64,000 bases of DNA from Serendipita indica DSM 11827 (lineage: Eukaryota > Basidiomycota > Agaricomycetes > Sebacinales > Serendipitaceae). The stretch covers positions 558,001 through 622,000 of the forward strand of contig CAJVGD010000014.1 of the NCBI GenBank assembly GCA_910890315.1. The letters run 5' to 3'. The notes below the pieces were generated by a model. The model was not told the origin of the DNA. It made no database searches and was given only the letters and a program-made list of their open reading frames with translations. This document shows, piece by piece, positions 54,110-64,000 of this stretch. Made by a program: the position numbers and the translations under genes. Numbering within the stretch: position 1 is the first letter of the stretch; the number at the start of each line of letters is the position of its first letter.

Positions 54110-56418
54110 TCAATGAGACCATATAGGCAACCCCTCTGGAGGCTCTTCGAGGAAACTCTGCTCAAAGACGCCTCGTCTATGACAAAACATTGCCCTCAGG
54201 ACTTTGCCAAACGAATAAGGTCGGTGGTACATTCTTAGGCGCATGTATCGTTCTTCCCATGTCTCAAGCAACTCTTTAACTGTGCTTGGGTAGGGTGGTA
54301 ACTTTGGCGCATCCTCTTGCATGGTCATTGGACCTACCGGCGGTGCCATACAAAACCGCAATCGGAGATGGCAGTCTGTGCAGCCAGATCTACATCCCAA
54401 TGTAAGTAAAAAGAGAGAGTTGGTGGCGCATTTGACCTACATCTTATTGTCAATTAGACTCTTAGAGATCCGCGCCAGGGATAATTCATAGTTGGACCTC
54501 CGCTCTATAATTTGTCCTTGGAGGATCGCCTTTATAAAATGACATATATCGGGCGGGGCATATCCGACATAGACCCTTGTTAATCCTCGTACTCCGTTTA
54601 CTCGCGCAATCAGCCGTTTCTCGAGCATAATGCAAAAATATCCCATTCAGGGGGGCTCATCAAGTCGAGCTCTTGCAATACGGGAAATATTTCCGGATGA
54701 AGCGCCATCTGGTGACACGCGCTAGCGACAGCGGCAGGATAACGAAGCGTAAGCCTGCATATCATGAAAGTACCGTGAAATTTGGCATGTGACGTGTATA
54801 GAATGATGCTGAGATGCAGAAGGTTAGGCCACTGATCCGCTTGGAAATGACTCGAGTGGTGAGAGAAGTAGCTATGAGATGTCCTGTTATAATATGTCAA
54901 GCTTCGAAGCTTGGGAGCCGCCAGAAGAAACATCTGGTCTGGATCGCAGTCCAATGTCAGGGATAGGAGGCTTGGAAGCATGGTCGACCGAAGGTCGCCG
55001 GAAAAGGATGGTGGGGGATCCAGTAATACTAGATTGAGAACCAGCAGATGTTGGAGCTGGTGAAGAAGACCGTTGTGCCCAACAAAGCGCTCCCATTCAA
55101 CTTCCCTCAGATTGGGAGCCCGTTCAAAAAACCAAGAACCTAAGGACGCACACCTTTCTGGCGTATAAAGAGGATGCTTTTTTGTAGTTACGCATCGATA
55201 ACCATCAGAGGTCTCGTATTCATTGATTTTTAGAGAGAATGTGTGAAGATGATGAGCCATATTCCGGCGTGTCTCGTCTAAAATAGGGAATCCCTCTTCC
55301 ATGTTCCACTCGACAATCAGATTCAGCCGAATGAGAGCAGGCAGATCCGCAAACCGCCTCATAAACGCCGTGATATGTCTCATTTCGACCCTCAAGTCCA
55401 AAGCGACAAGACTTGGACCACAACGCATTGTCAAGTTGTCCATGATGTCCCAAGCTGCCCAAGTACAGTTTAACGTCTCCCAGGTTAGTGGTGTACTTTG
55501 TTGCGGAGCTAGATGGGACCTTTTTTCGATTCCTGGTGCGAAATAGCGGAAGAAGTTGAGGCCCCTTGAAGTCAATTTGACATTCTTAAGAGATGGGATA
55601 CCCATAATAGTGGCAAGTTGTTCAATCCGCTCGATTTGAACGCTAATATCGGTCAGCCTGCCTTTGGTCACTCGAAGATAGCCAGCAGTGGAGTTATACA
55701 TAATAAACGGGGCCCCGGGCGACAACAGCGGAGTTTTTGATGCAAAATTAGCAATGTTTGGAATGGGCTGCTCAAGAATCCCTCTTAGATCGTGTGAATG
55801 ATAGGGATACTGGATCTCAAGCCGCTGTAAAGCTGGAAAGGGAACACGGGAAATAAATGGGTCGGCTCCAAGAAAAGTTTGCTCTCCCTGAAGCATGAAG
55901 AGCGTCTGGATCCGGCTGACATGAGGGAGAAGGAGCGGTGCGACAGCATAGATGCTTGCTGAACCATATTCATACTCCAACGAGAGTACAGAATCTCCAG
56001 AGAGAGTGAGAAAAAGCGAGGTCACTGCCTGCAAGTCCTCCACGTCGCTGTCCACTGCGATATGGCTCCAAAGCGTGGGTGCCTGGAAAATAGCTTTTGC
56101 CAACGTTTGACTGACCTGGGTGAGAATAATGAGCAAATTAGCTCCATTGCGGCTGTATGGTTCAGGCAGAGTCGCCTCTTTAACAATCGCGAGCCAAATT
56201 TCGACGGGTAAATCCTCCAAACTCCTCCTTGGACGGTAGCACCTAATCTCATTTATACTCTGCACTGCGCTGTTGTATGAATAAAGTAGGCTTGCATCGA
56301 TGCTGGCTGTAGAGCCGCTATAATCCATCATCGGGCCGATGTGACGTAGGAGATTGAGCGCCTTTGCGTGCTCAGAACGGATATCCGACGAATCCCGGTC
56401 ATTTAAATCCATATTCAC
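54110..56418 (-). pseudogene. F-box-like protein, copy B, frameshifted
   Basis: Paralogue of the 50340-52602 gene: same N-terminal DYSGSTASIDASLLYSYN, F-box-like LEDLPVEIWLAIVKEAT and WSHIAV, and the same terminal intron (54390..54440, phase 2) before SGCTDCHLRLRFC. The main frame (56418 to 54640) runs to PPEWDIF and then leaves the aligned frame. The next frame continues CIMLEKRLIARVNG exactly where copy A has CIMLERRLVARSHG. Copy A has ATTCTTTGC here and copy B ATTTTTGC, one T short, so a single-base loss in a T run explains the break. It may be a true null allele or a homopolymer sequencing error. Otherwise about 720 residues would be encoded. Confidence 0.8.
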
Positions 56419-56647
56419 TGTTATGACGGGATCTTAATGGTACCTTGTGAAGAGGAGAGGTCCAGGGGGCGACTCACTCTTTCAGGCGGTAATATCAAAC
56501 TCAGTATGAATGCCCTAAACTCTATCAATACGGCGGCCACTGAACACTCGCGGAGGTCTTTCGGTAGAGTCTATAGATTGTAATAACTGAAGCTGAGTGG
56601 AAACTCGACAGAGGTCAAATCAAAGCAAACGTCGTTTGGGATATAGA

Positions 56648-57475
56648 TCACCCGAGTGCCACTACATGTCCTTCATATCTCTCCCAATCCTTCAGTAAGG
56701 TGTTGGAAACAAAGTCGGCCAAAACCTTCCTCCACATTACCGAACCACCGGCGGTATCGACAAAGACGGCATATTTCCCTTTCTCTTTCCCTTCTGTGAG
56801 ACGTGGAGGCCTCACAATGACAACATGCTTGGCCCATCCTTCCTGCGGAAGCATCTTCTGCCAGTCGGGTGGCAATATCTCATCCTGCGGCAAAGGTCTC
56901 GTATTCCCTCTCCCAACCATGGAATACGAGGGCTTCCATTCCACCAGTCAGGTGGCAATATCTCATCCTGCGGCAAAAGTGTCATGTTCTTCTCGTATCC
57001 CCTCTCCCAACCATGGAATACGAGGGCTTCCATTCCACGCTTATCCAAACTTGGAGCACGAAGTACTCATGACACGATTTGGCGAGCGGGAAACGGAATG
57101 TGAGCCATCGAAGCCTTGGTAACTGCACCTGCCGACAAGATGACCATCCTTGGAAGGGAAGTGCGCTGTGCAGAGGAGATAGTCCAGACAACGTTGAGCA
57201 AGGCCACCGTGTTGACATTTTTCTACGTCTTCTAGTTTCATTGCGTCACACTTGTATAGCACAAGCTGATTTGTATCAAAGTAACGTGTCATTCTGGGGT
57301 CGTTCTCGAGCATCAAGGGTGACCTAAGGGGTATCGAGCCTTGGTGACCCTCGGAAAGGAGCTCTACAGCGGAGGCACAGGTCAGCTCAAGTACACAGAG
57401 GGTTTTCAGACGAGGCATACTTAGAGCAATCTCGTATCCAGAGGCACGGGATGCCCCGAGTGCGAAGAAGTGCAT
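56648..57475 (-). pseudogene. NAD(P)-binding Rossmann protein, copy B, degraded
   Basis: Homologous to the 53081-53996 gene over its whole length but scattered over frames. The start MHFFALGASRASGYEIAL is followed by an intron at the same codon as in copy A. LLSEGHQGSIPLRSP and LYKCDAMKLEDVEK then read in frame. The middle part (MVILSAGAVTKASMAHIP) is in another frame, then comes DKRGMEALVFHGWERGYE, then the tandem duplication at 56861-57037, and finally the intact end HVVIVRPPRLTEGKEKGKYA to LLKDWERYEGHVVALG. At least two frame changes and one internal duplication are visible, so a functional product is unlikely. The gene lies opposite in orientation to copy A. Confidence 0.8.
56861..57037. 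repeat. Direct tandem duplication, 83 + 94 bp
   Basis: Copy 1 spans 56861-56943 and copy 2 spans 56944-57037, immediately adjacent. Both begin CCAGTC(G/A)GGTGGCAATATC and end with the same 40-bp tail GGAATACGAGGGCTTCCATT plus flanks. Copy 2 has an extra 11 bp in the middle. Neither length is a multiple of three, so the reading frame of copy B of the Rossmann gene is broken. Confidence 0.9.
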
Positions 57476-57752
57476 TTTGATGAACATAGTAACGGAGACG
57501 GAGCCTGTCATATAGTGATTTTGGTCATCAGTCAACCAGAACGATCACCTTACGAATCCCGTACTGTGAAACACCCGCTCTCCGGTGGTTTCCACAGCTA
57601 GAATAGAAGACGAAAGTTCCGGTCGGAGGTTCTAGGCAGGAGAGTGTACTGAAACAATATGCATTCATAACTAGGAGATAACTATCAAATTAAGTAAGCG
57701 GCGACCGAACGCCACCAGAAGAAAACACTTACCATGTACATAGATCGTCCTA

Positions 57753-59912
57753 CTAACGGAGAGTAAGCACGTTCGAGCCTACAGATTTTGATTTTGCCTT
57801 CTTGGGAGGCACCTCCCACAGTTTCCAAAACTTGATATTCTCATCTCCTGCTCCCGTCACAACCGTATCACCGACAGGACTGAGAGCCGAGTAGAGGACA
57901 CGCGAGTCGTGCGCGTCCTTGATCTCTCCAATCTTTGTCATGGAGGGATATGAGTGGACCATAATCGAGTTTGTCGGATACCCATGAGTGGTCATCACCT
58001 CTTTGGCAAGAGGCGTAAAGTGAATCGAAGTGACTTGCGCAGGCGTCGTTAATGATGCGACACGTGCTCCCGTGTTTGTGTTCCAAAAGTGAACAGTGGC
58101 ATCGCCTGTACCACCTCCAGAAGCGAGTAAAGAATCTTGCCATGGACACCACGCCAGGGCCTACAAAGACCGTCAGTCGAATCCACTTTTGTGACATGTA
58201 CAGTACCTTGACGGCTGCAGTATGATTCCGTTTCGTCCACTTGGCCGTGCGCTGCTCTTCGATATCACCATCCGCATCCGAGTCGCCCATGCGGTTGTCC
58301 CAAACGTTTACAACGTTGTCATTCCCACCACTCGCAAGTAGCATTCCATCACTCCGCCACTTGAGACCGCACACCTCGCCGACATGGCCTATCAGCGTCC
58401 CTTGGTGATGACGCGCAACGCGAACGTCGTGGTGCCAAATACTTCCATCTTGACATCCACTGCTCAAGACGTGGTTGTTCCAACTGAGTGCACCAACTTG
58501 AGCCTGTCGACCCGTCATCGTCCGCAACTTTCTTGACGCTTCCGGATCCCAGAGTTCAACATCGCCCGTCGAATATCCAATCGCCAAAAAGGCACCATCC
58601 GACGACCAATCGACAGATGTGACCCATCGACCCTCGGTACTCTCCGCGAGGTGGACGGCTGCACCCGTCGACGCGCGCCATACATACGTATTCTCCTCTA
58701 GGCCCACTGCGAGTTCATTTCGTGCTGACCACGAGAGCAGATTGAGATAATAGTCGTCCAAAATCCCAGGCGCGTCCAGGACACGGTCTGGTTGCGTCGG
58801 AAGACGTCGCACTTTGGCCGCTGAACCAGAGGCAGCAGAGGATCCTCCACTGGCAGACGAGGAGCCTGCCTTCTCCTGGGCATACAGAGGCTGAACATGC
58901 GTTCGTTGCGCCGCGAGCATGGGGTCTGCATTGGACGATGGAGGCGGTTGGTGGAAAGTGAGGATTCGACCGTCTGGCTCGAGATTCGCAGCCGATGCAA
59001 GGCGCTGCATATGTGCAGGCGAGTTTTCCGTCGAACCAGCCTTGGGCGGGGTAAAGGACAATACTGTAGCGTTTGGATTACGATCCGCAATGAATCGGTC
59101 TCCATACTCGTCATGAATCGAGCGTGGGCGCTTTGGAACATTCAATCAACACCGAGAAATTTGATAATATGTATAAGGCTCACCGCATTCGTCTGTGACT
59201 TGGACCGCTTGCGAGGGGTAGGGGTCGGTTCCTTTGAAGCAGCGTCCTTTTTGTTCAATGGCCACTCTGAAATGTCGACGATATCCAATTTCGTCTCCAT
59301 CCCATACAAATTGACCGTATTCTTTGGTCCATGCGCACTCTTGCTGCGCTTATTCGGGCTACCAGGACGCGATCCGGTGCGCGAGCTCGGTCGACTACCG
59401 GTACGACTAGCAGGTCTCGAGCTAGCCGTCCCACCTACACCACCACTCGTAACCCCAGCACTTGTACTACTCCCACCCGTCTTAGCCGACCGTCCACTCG
59501 AGCTAAACATCTTGAGCGGCTGTCCAAGCGGGACAGACGTCTCAAGAAACGGATTAATCGACTCATCCGCATCCACATCACGACTGTCATCCCTCAACGA
59601 AACCCCTCCCTCACCAACTCTACCACTTCCTCTACTCGCCCCGGTATTTCCAGCCGCGCGCCCAACGACAAGATTGATCGGCGACATCAACGAATCATCT
59701 TCACCACGCTTGCTTCGACTCTTCTCAGAGCCCGTCTTGGTTTTTTCCTTGTCGCCTTGTCCACGGCTGCTCGCGTTCAGATTCAGACCCCCGAGCGCGT
59801 GGCTCAACGAAGGCGTCAGGGGTTCCCTCTGCTCTTTCCGACCCCGAGACGGTACAGAAGACGTCTTTGGCGTCTTCGATTTGGATGGCATCTTGCGCGC
59901 TGCTGTCGACAT
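57753..59912 (-). CDS. CDC20: APC/C activator CDC20 (Fizzy family)
   Basis: WD40 co-activator that brings securin and cyclin B to the anaphase-promoting complex. Exons 59184..59912, 58207..59130 and 57753..58160; 686 residues. A long Ser/Arg-rich N-terminus contains TVNLYGMETKLDIVDISEW. The box GDRFIADRNPNA aligns with the C-box, where the family has DR(F/Y)IPxR; the proline is alanine here. Seven WD repeats follow, with hallmarks DDYYLNLLSWSARNELAVGL, VTSVDWSSDGAFLAIG, GHVGEVCGLKWRSDGMLLAS, and ALAWCPWQDSLLASGG. The end is LTLR, so the C-terminal Ile-Arg tail is Leu-Arg. Both introns use GT donors (53 and 46 nt). Confidence 0.94.
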
Positions 59913-60419
59913 GTTTCCCAAAAGAGGTTGAAGATGCAGCGGAGTCAAAGCACGTGATCCACCCTTCACCTTGACCTCCCAAACGGCTCTCAACAAAGTC
60001 AAAAATTGACGTGCACAAGGGGTTCAATTTCATTTTGTTCTTCTTTCTATGCAAATTGTACAACCAGCTATCACAATCATCGAAAACCATACCGGTCATT
60101 CAAGCATGGGGAGCAAAACACGGAATCGTGAACGGAGAAGAGCGGGGAATCCACTGTCAGATACATCCAAATGCGAGGGGTGTAGGTGATGGGGCTAATT
60201 ACGAAGGGTGACCACCGTGGCAGTAACCAGTTGTCGCGGCGGGAGACGGGGAGTCGGGAGTCAATGGGAATAAGCACACCAGGAAACAAGACAGTCGGGA
60301 GTCAATAATTAAAATATAGGAAGAATGCGTGGATAGAGCTACGAAAGCCGAAATTTTTGTTGCATGAAAATGGTCCACATGCAAAAACTGTCGAATATGA
60401 TCTTGCCTTTTCGTCACCC
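59913..60419. other. Intergenic region
   Basis: 507 bases upstream of CDC20 and downstream of the AP-1 factor (both minus strand). No supportable gene; it should contain the CDC20 promoter. Confidence 0.45.
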
Positions 60420-62888
60420 TCAAGCAACGGGCTTGCTGATCAAACTGAGCTTGCGTTGCTTGGCCCGCTCCGGGATCGAATGCACAATGTCCATGATTTG
60501 CTGCGCCTCAATCACCTTGTTCGTCCCATCACATGTCGCCTTTCGCGCCAACTCGGCACATAATTCGTCAATGTCGCATTCCTGTTCGGCGAATAGTCGA
60601 AAATCAGCGCACAGTCGTCCAAAAAAAACCGTTCAAGGGTCGACAACACCAACCTCAAACTGTGGATGTTGGCGAACTGCTCTCCACGCAGTTCCAATGT
60701 CCAAATTCAACTTTGTCGAATCCGCCTTTGCCATTGTCGTGCACACTGTCGACGCTGGGTCCGCCATCGGTATCGACTGCACCGGCGTTTCTTGCGGTCC
60801 AAACATGCTCAACCCAGATTTCTGAATGGCATCTTCAATGTCCTCCTTGGTCTTTGGACACGACTTGCCATCATGCATGACGGGACCCGCCATCGAGTGG
60901 TCTTGTGGTCCCGAGGCTGGAGTCGTCACGTTTTGACCGCTGGTGCTCGTGCTACTTCCCGGACCTTGTTGGAGTGTCGAGGTGGCAGATGGTGGTGTGG
61001 GGAGATGGGATATTGGTGAGATTCCACCAAATTGGCTACCAGTATTCGAAAGGTCGGGGATAAAGGAAAAGTTGAGGTCGTCGAGACTACCCTGCATATT
61101 CGAATCCTCTAATGAGCTGGCATTGTTTGCGGGTGGAAAAGTCGTGGTACCTGACGACGGTCCCGCGCCGCCAAAGAGCTCGTCATATGTGCTGAGCGAA
61201 GCGCCTTGCGACGAATTGGGACCGAAAGACCATGCGTTTGGATTCGCTGCTGGATCGCGGTAAGAGGTGTATTGTGGATTCGCCGCAATGGTTTGATACG
61301 GCATAAATTGGAACAGAGGTGCGTCACCCAGCGACCCAAAGTCCATTGTGGACGAAGTCCCTGTGGTGCTTTCGAAAAACGAGGCATCCATGAGGGAAAA
61401 GGATGAAGTCGCTGGTGGCGTCAACCCCGCCAACGGACCTGCACCCCCCGTCGTGTTTGTCATTGTCGAAAAGTTGAGATCGGGTGTGGCTCCTCCACCT
61501 AGTGTAAAAGGATCGAGCAAGTTGAGCTCTGACGGAGGGGAGACATTGTTTGTCAATTGTGGGGTCGCCGGCTTTGGCCGCGCACTGGCAAGATTGCCAT
61601 TACTGCCATTGCTGAGCATTCTCGTTAATCCGCCCATGTCGCTTGCGGGTGACGTCGAGGTGGATGGTGGCGATACCTTGGGCGCCGCGAGACTGGAATC
61701 GCTCGATGCATGGGTTGTTGGTCGATATCCCTGCTGCGCAGTCGATGTCGATGCATTGGCGCTTGTACTGCCAAAAGGCTGGTGAAAGGTAAAACTGAAT
61801 TGATTTTGTTTGAGCTGCAGATTCTCTTGCTGCAGGCGGGTCAAGAGCTCGCGCAGATTCTCATTCTCCGCCGCCTGCGAATCCGTCTTTTCCTCGAGCA
61901 TCGCAACCTTGTCCTCGAGCTAATGACGTCCAAGGAAGATACGGAGATCGAGATGAAAGTGCGTCAGTAAATGACCGCCGGGTGATCGGGAGGCGGGGAA
62001 GCCGAGAATCGGAGGTTTTAGACGGAGGGCAAAACTCACATCCTTTACATGCCGTTCTTTGCGTTCACGGAAAGCGCGTTGAGCCGCTCTGTTCTGTTCT
62101 TTGCGCTTCTGCAATCTTGATTCATCCTAGAGGTAATAAACGACGTCAGTCCTTCGATTACGAATCTCCAAACGGCGCCTCTCGAGATTAGCCATGATGA
62201 CGCCCAAAGTGGATGTTGGCAATCAGGTCCATATGGTCGCATTGGCATTGGGGCACACATCCCCCTGGGCGGGACCACCCGCCACGAGAGACCAAGGGGA
62301 GAGGCTGAAAGATACCTACCTGACCGCTGATAGATTTTCTCTTGGTAGCTGATTTTTTGGCTGTTTTTGTGATAGAGTTGCGTTAGCGTCTGAACCCAGG
62401 AACGTGTGGCGGGGACGCGAGGTAGGCGGGGTGGAATGAAAACACGTACTAGAAGAGTCTGTATGCTGTACCTTGCGCTGGGGCTCGTCGTCGTCGGATT
62501 CTTCGTCGAGATCGTCGAGGACTTTGCGTTTCTGGGCGGGTTCTGCGGTAAATCCATCGCGATTGCCGCTCCTTGTCGCACGCGAGGCCATGGATGAGTT
62601 CAAAGTGTTAATTGATGGGTTTTGGAGCGATGCGGGCTGGACGGTGATTGGCGGCGAGGGCGAAGAGTCTGCCGTGTCTGCGTCGTCGAGTGGAGAGACG
62701 AGTGGAGCACTGGTGGGCGTAGAATCGAGCGCAGAGGGGAGCGAGTCGAAGAAATGGGTGGATGTGGTAGAGTCCAAGATGCGAGCGGGCTTTGTCGATT
62801 GCTGGAGCAGGGCCAGCAGCGCGTCGTCGTCGAGGAGTGAGCCCGACGAGTACGGATAGCCAGTTGGATTGGGCTCGTTGGTGTACAT
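60420..62888 (-). CDS. YAP1: AP-1-like bZIP factor (Yap1/Pap1 type)
   Basis: Oxidative-stress transcription factor, held out of the nucleus by Crm1 export until its cysteines are oxidised. Exons in reading order: 62450..62888, 62320..62360, 62040..62126, 60654..61919, 60420..60581; 664 residues. The basic region KEQNRAAQRAFRERKERHVK has the fungal Pap1/Yap1 signature (NxxAQxxFR) and occupies its own 87-nt exon. A leucine zipper follows (LEDKVAMLEEKTDS, then LRELLTRLQQENLQL). A central CPKTKEDIEDAI and a C-terminal ECDIDELCAELARKATC (C-x5-C-x8-C, last exon) look like the two cysteine-rich domains; VIEAQQIMDIVHSI could serve as export signal. Introns flanking the basic exon are long (193 and 120 nt). 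Confidence 0.92.
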
Positions 62889-63246
62889 GAATTATGGGAA
62901 TATTCACCACAAAAACGCGTTGGCGTGGTCGAGGACGAGCTGTAGTTGTGTGTGACTGGGGAACTTGGCTCATATCGGCAGCGACCCGCAGTGGCCCATT
63001 CAGTTCGGAAGACCGACATGTAGGAGCTGACAAATCAACCAGAATATTCACTATCTTGCCACATCTTTGCTCTACAAATTACAGTAGAATACTCGAGACG
63101 CGTCTTGACTGCTGTCTAGCACTCTCCAGCACCCACAGACTCCTATACTGTCCATCGCGGCAAAGGGTACGCGTCCTGGCGCCGGCTCTAGCGCGCAGCA
63201 CTGCCACAATCATCCGTTGAGGAGAGACACAGGTCACATTAGATGG
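62889..63246. other. Intergenic region, AP-1 factor promoter side
   Basis: 358 bases between the AP-1 factor start and the next minus-strand gene's stop. No gene-like frame and no motif identified. Confidence 0.4.
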
Positions 63247-64000
63247 TTACCACAAATAGCTGGTCCTACTACTACTACCATATGAACTCTCCGGGCTCAG
63301 GGGAGACGCCATCATTAAAAATGACTCGCCAGCCACGTACACTTCAGACTTGCGCCGCCGCCGCCGCTGCTCTTCCTGTTCGATTGTCTGTGCAATATCC
63401 ACGTCCAGGCAGAGCTTAATCTCCTTTGTGACCAGCACCCTTCCATGCCTCTTTTCCCGACCCACCGGTTCACAGGGGTCCCCTTCCTCTACTTCCTCCG
63501 CTTCCTCCGGCTCGCACGGAATCGGCATAGCGCTCGGCTCTAAATGCCGATCCATAATATCCTCTTCGTCCTGATCCAGCGTCCGCACGTCGACCGTCGG
63601 CGAACGTGCAAACAGGCTGGCTACATCGTCTTGGAATGCGAGCAGCACGTCCGAGTCTTCTTGATCACTGTCGACGAGCACTACACTAGTAGGATCAGTG
63701 CGAGGTAGGTCCATGGTCTCGCTGAGCAAATCGGCTAGCATGGCATCTTGATGGAGGTTGATCACTGGCGATGTCCAACGGTCGTGCAAGTCATCCCAGT
63801 CAACTGGGATATCCAGAGGTGTAATGGACAAGTCACCCATGGGTGTCGGTTCCGGTGCAGTGACAACGACAACCTTGTCTGTCAAGGGCTCCTTCTACAA
63901 TCTATCAGCATCGATCATTTTCACTCGAAAGAATAAAAAAAAAACTCACCGAGGCGGAAACTGCCTTGTCCTGGCGGGTTTGAGGCGGTAGAGGAAAGTC
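63247..64000 (-). CDS. Acidic protein of unknown function, 5' truncated by window
   Basis: The 3' part of a minus-strand gene. Exon 63950..64000 (open to the window edge) joins exon 63247..63894 across a 55-nt intron (GTGAGT...TTGTAG); 232 residues visible. The sequence is strongly acidic (LDQDEEDIMDR, EEAEEVEEGDP), with one basic cluster QEEQRRRRRKSE before a Ser-rich end (SPLSPESSYGSSSRTSYLW). No membrane segment, signal or known domain is visible. Most likely a disordered nuclear or cytosolic protein; the family cannot be assigned from this part. Confidence 0.65.

Overview
The window looks like a nuclear chromosome segment from a filamentous basidiomycete (Agaricomycetes-like). Genes are packed on both strands. 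Coding regions are cut by many short introns, typically 43-55 nt. The gene families fit this reading: a QDE-1/RDR-type RNA-dependent RNA polymerase, a cellulose-binding GH3 beta-glucosidase, fungal Zn2Cys6 and AP-1 (Yap1/Pap1) transcription factors, and large F-box-like proteins. I see no tRNA, rRNA, CRISPR array or recognisable transposon or virus-derived element. A finer taxonomic call is not supported by what I can see.

Layout. 1-7 kb: the 3' part of a helical-repeat protein, a Ser-rich protein and two small unassigned genes. 8-13.4 kb: an RBM26/27 (Rmn1) RNA-decay factor divergent from an OSH3-type oxysterol-binding protein. 13.9-18.9 kb: an MMTAG2-like protein divergent from a Zn2Cys6 regulator. 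19-25 kb: the RdRP, TSR2 and mitochondrial ribosomal protein uS7. 25-31.4 kb: a 5-oxoprolinase that carries only the HyuA half, a small GPI-type surface protein and a glycosyltransferase-like type II membrane protein. 31.5-38.7 kb: NatD (NAA40), WRAP73, VPS20, ribulose-phosphate 3-epimerase and pyruvate kinase, almost without spacers. 39-45.4 kb: an SPF30-like Tudor protein, an Mpv17/PMP22 protein, a Ser/Pro-rich helical protein and a fucosyltransferase-like protein. 45.5-49.5 kb: the CBM1-GH3 enzyme. 50-57.5 kb: a duplicated F-box plus NAD(P)-binding gene module whose second copy is decayed. 57.7-64 kb: CDC20, the AP-1 factor and the 3' end of an acidic protein.

The most unusual signal is in the splice sites. 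I rebuilt exon structures by hand from frame continuity and conserved protein motifs. At least eight introns in seven genes can only be joined in frame with a GC 5' splice site instead of GT, and a ninth is possible. Against roughly 105 introns modelled, this is several times the about 1 percent usual for fungi. Two conserved active-site or core motifs are assembled across such introns, one by way of a 10-nt exon.

All exon coordinates are inferences from reading frames and splice motifs, with no transcript data. Where the frame closes exactly over the whole gene (RBM26/27, OSH3, Zn2Cys6 factor, RdRP, 5-oxoprolinase, WRAP73, VPS20, epimerase, pyruvate kinase, AP-1 factor) I consider the model reliable. 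The N-termini of the Ser-rich protein, the glycosyltransferase-like gene, NAA40 and the helical protein, and part of the GH3 gene, are unresolved.
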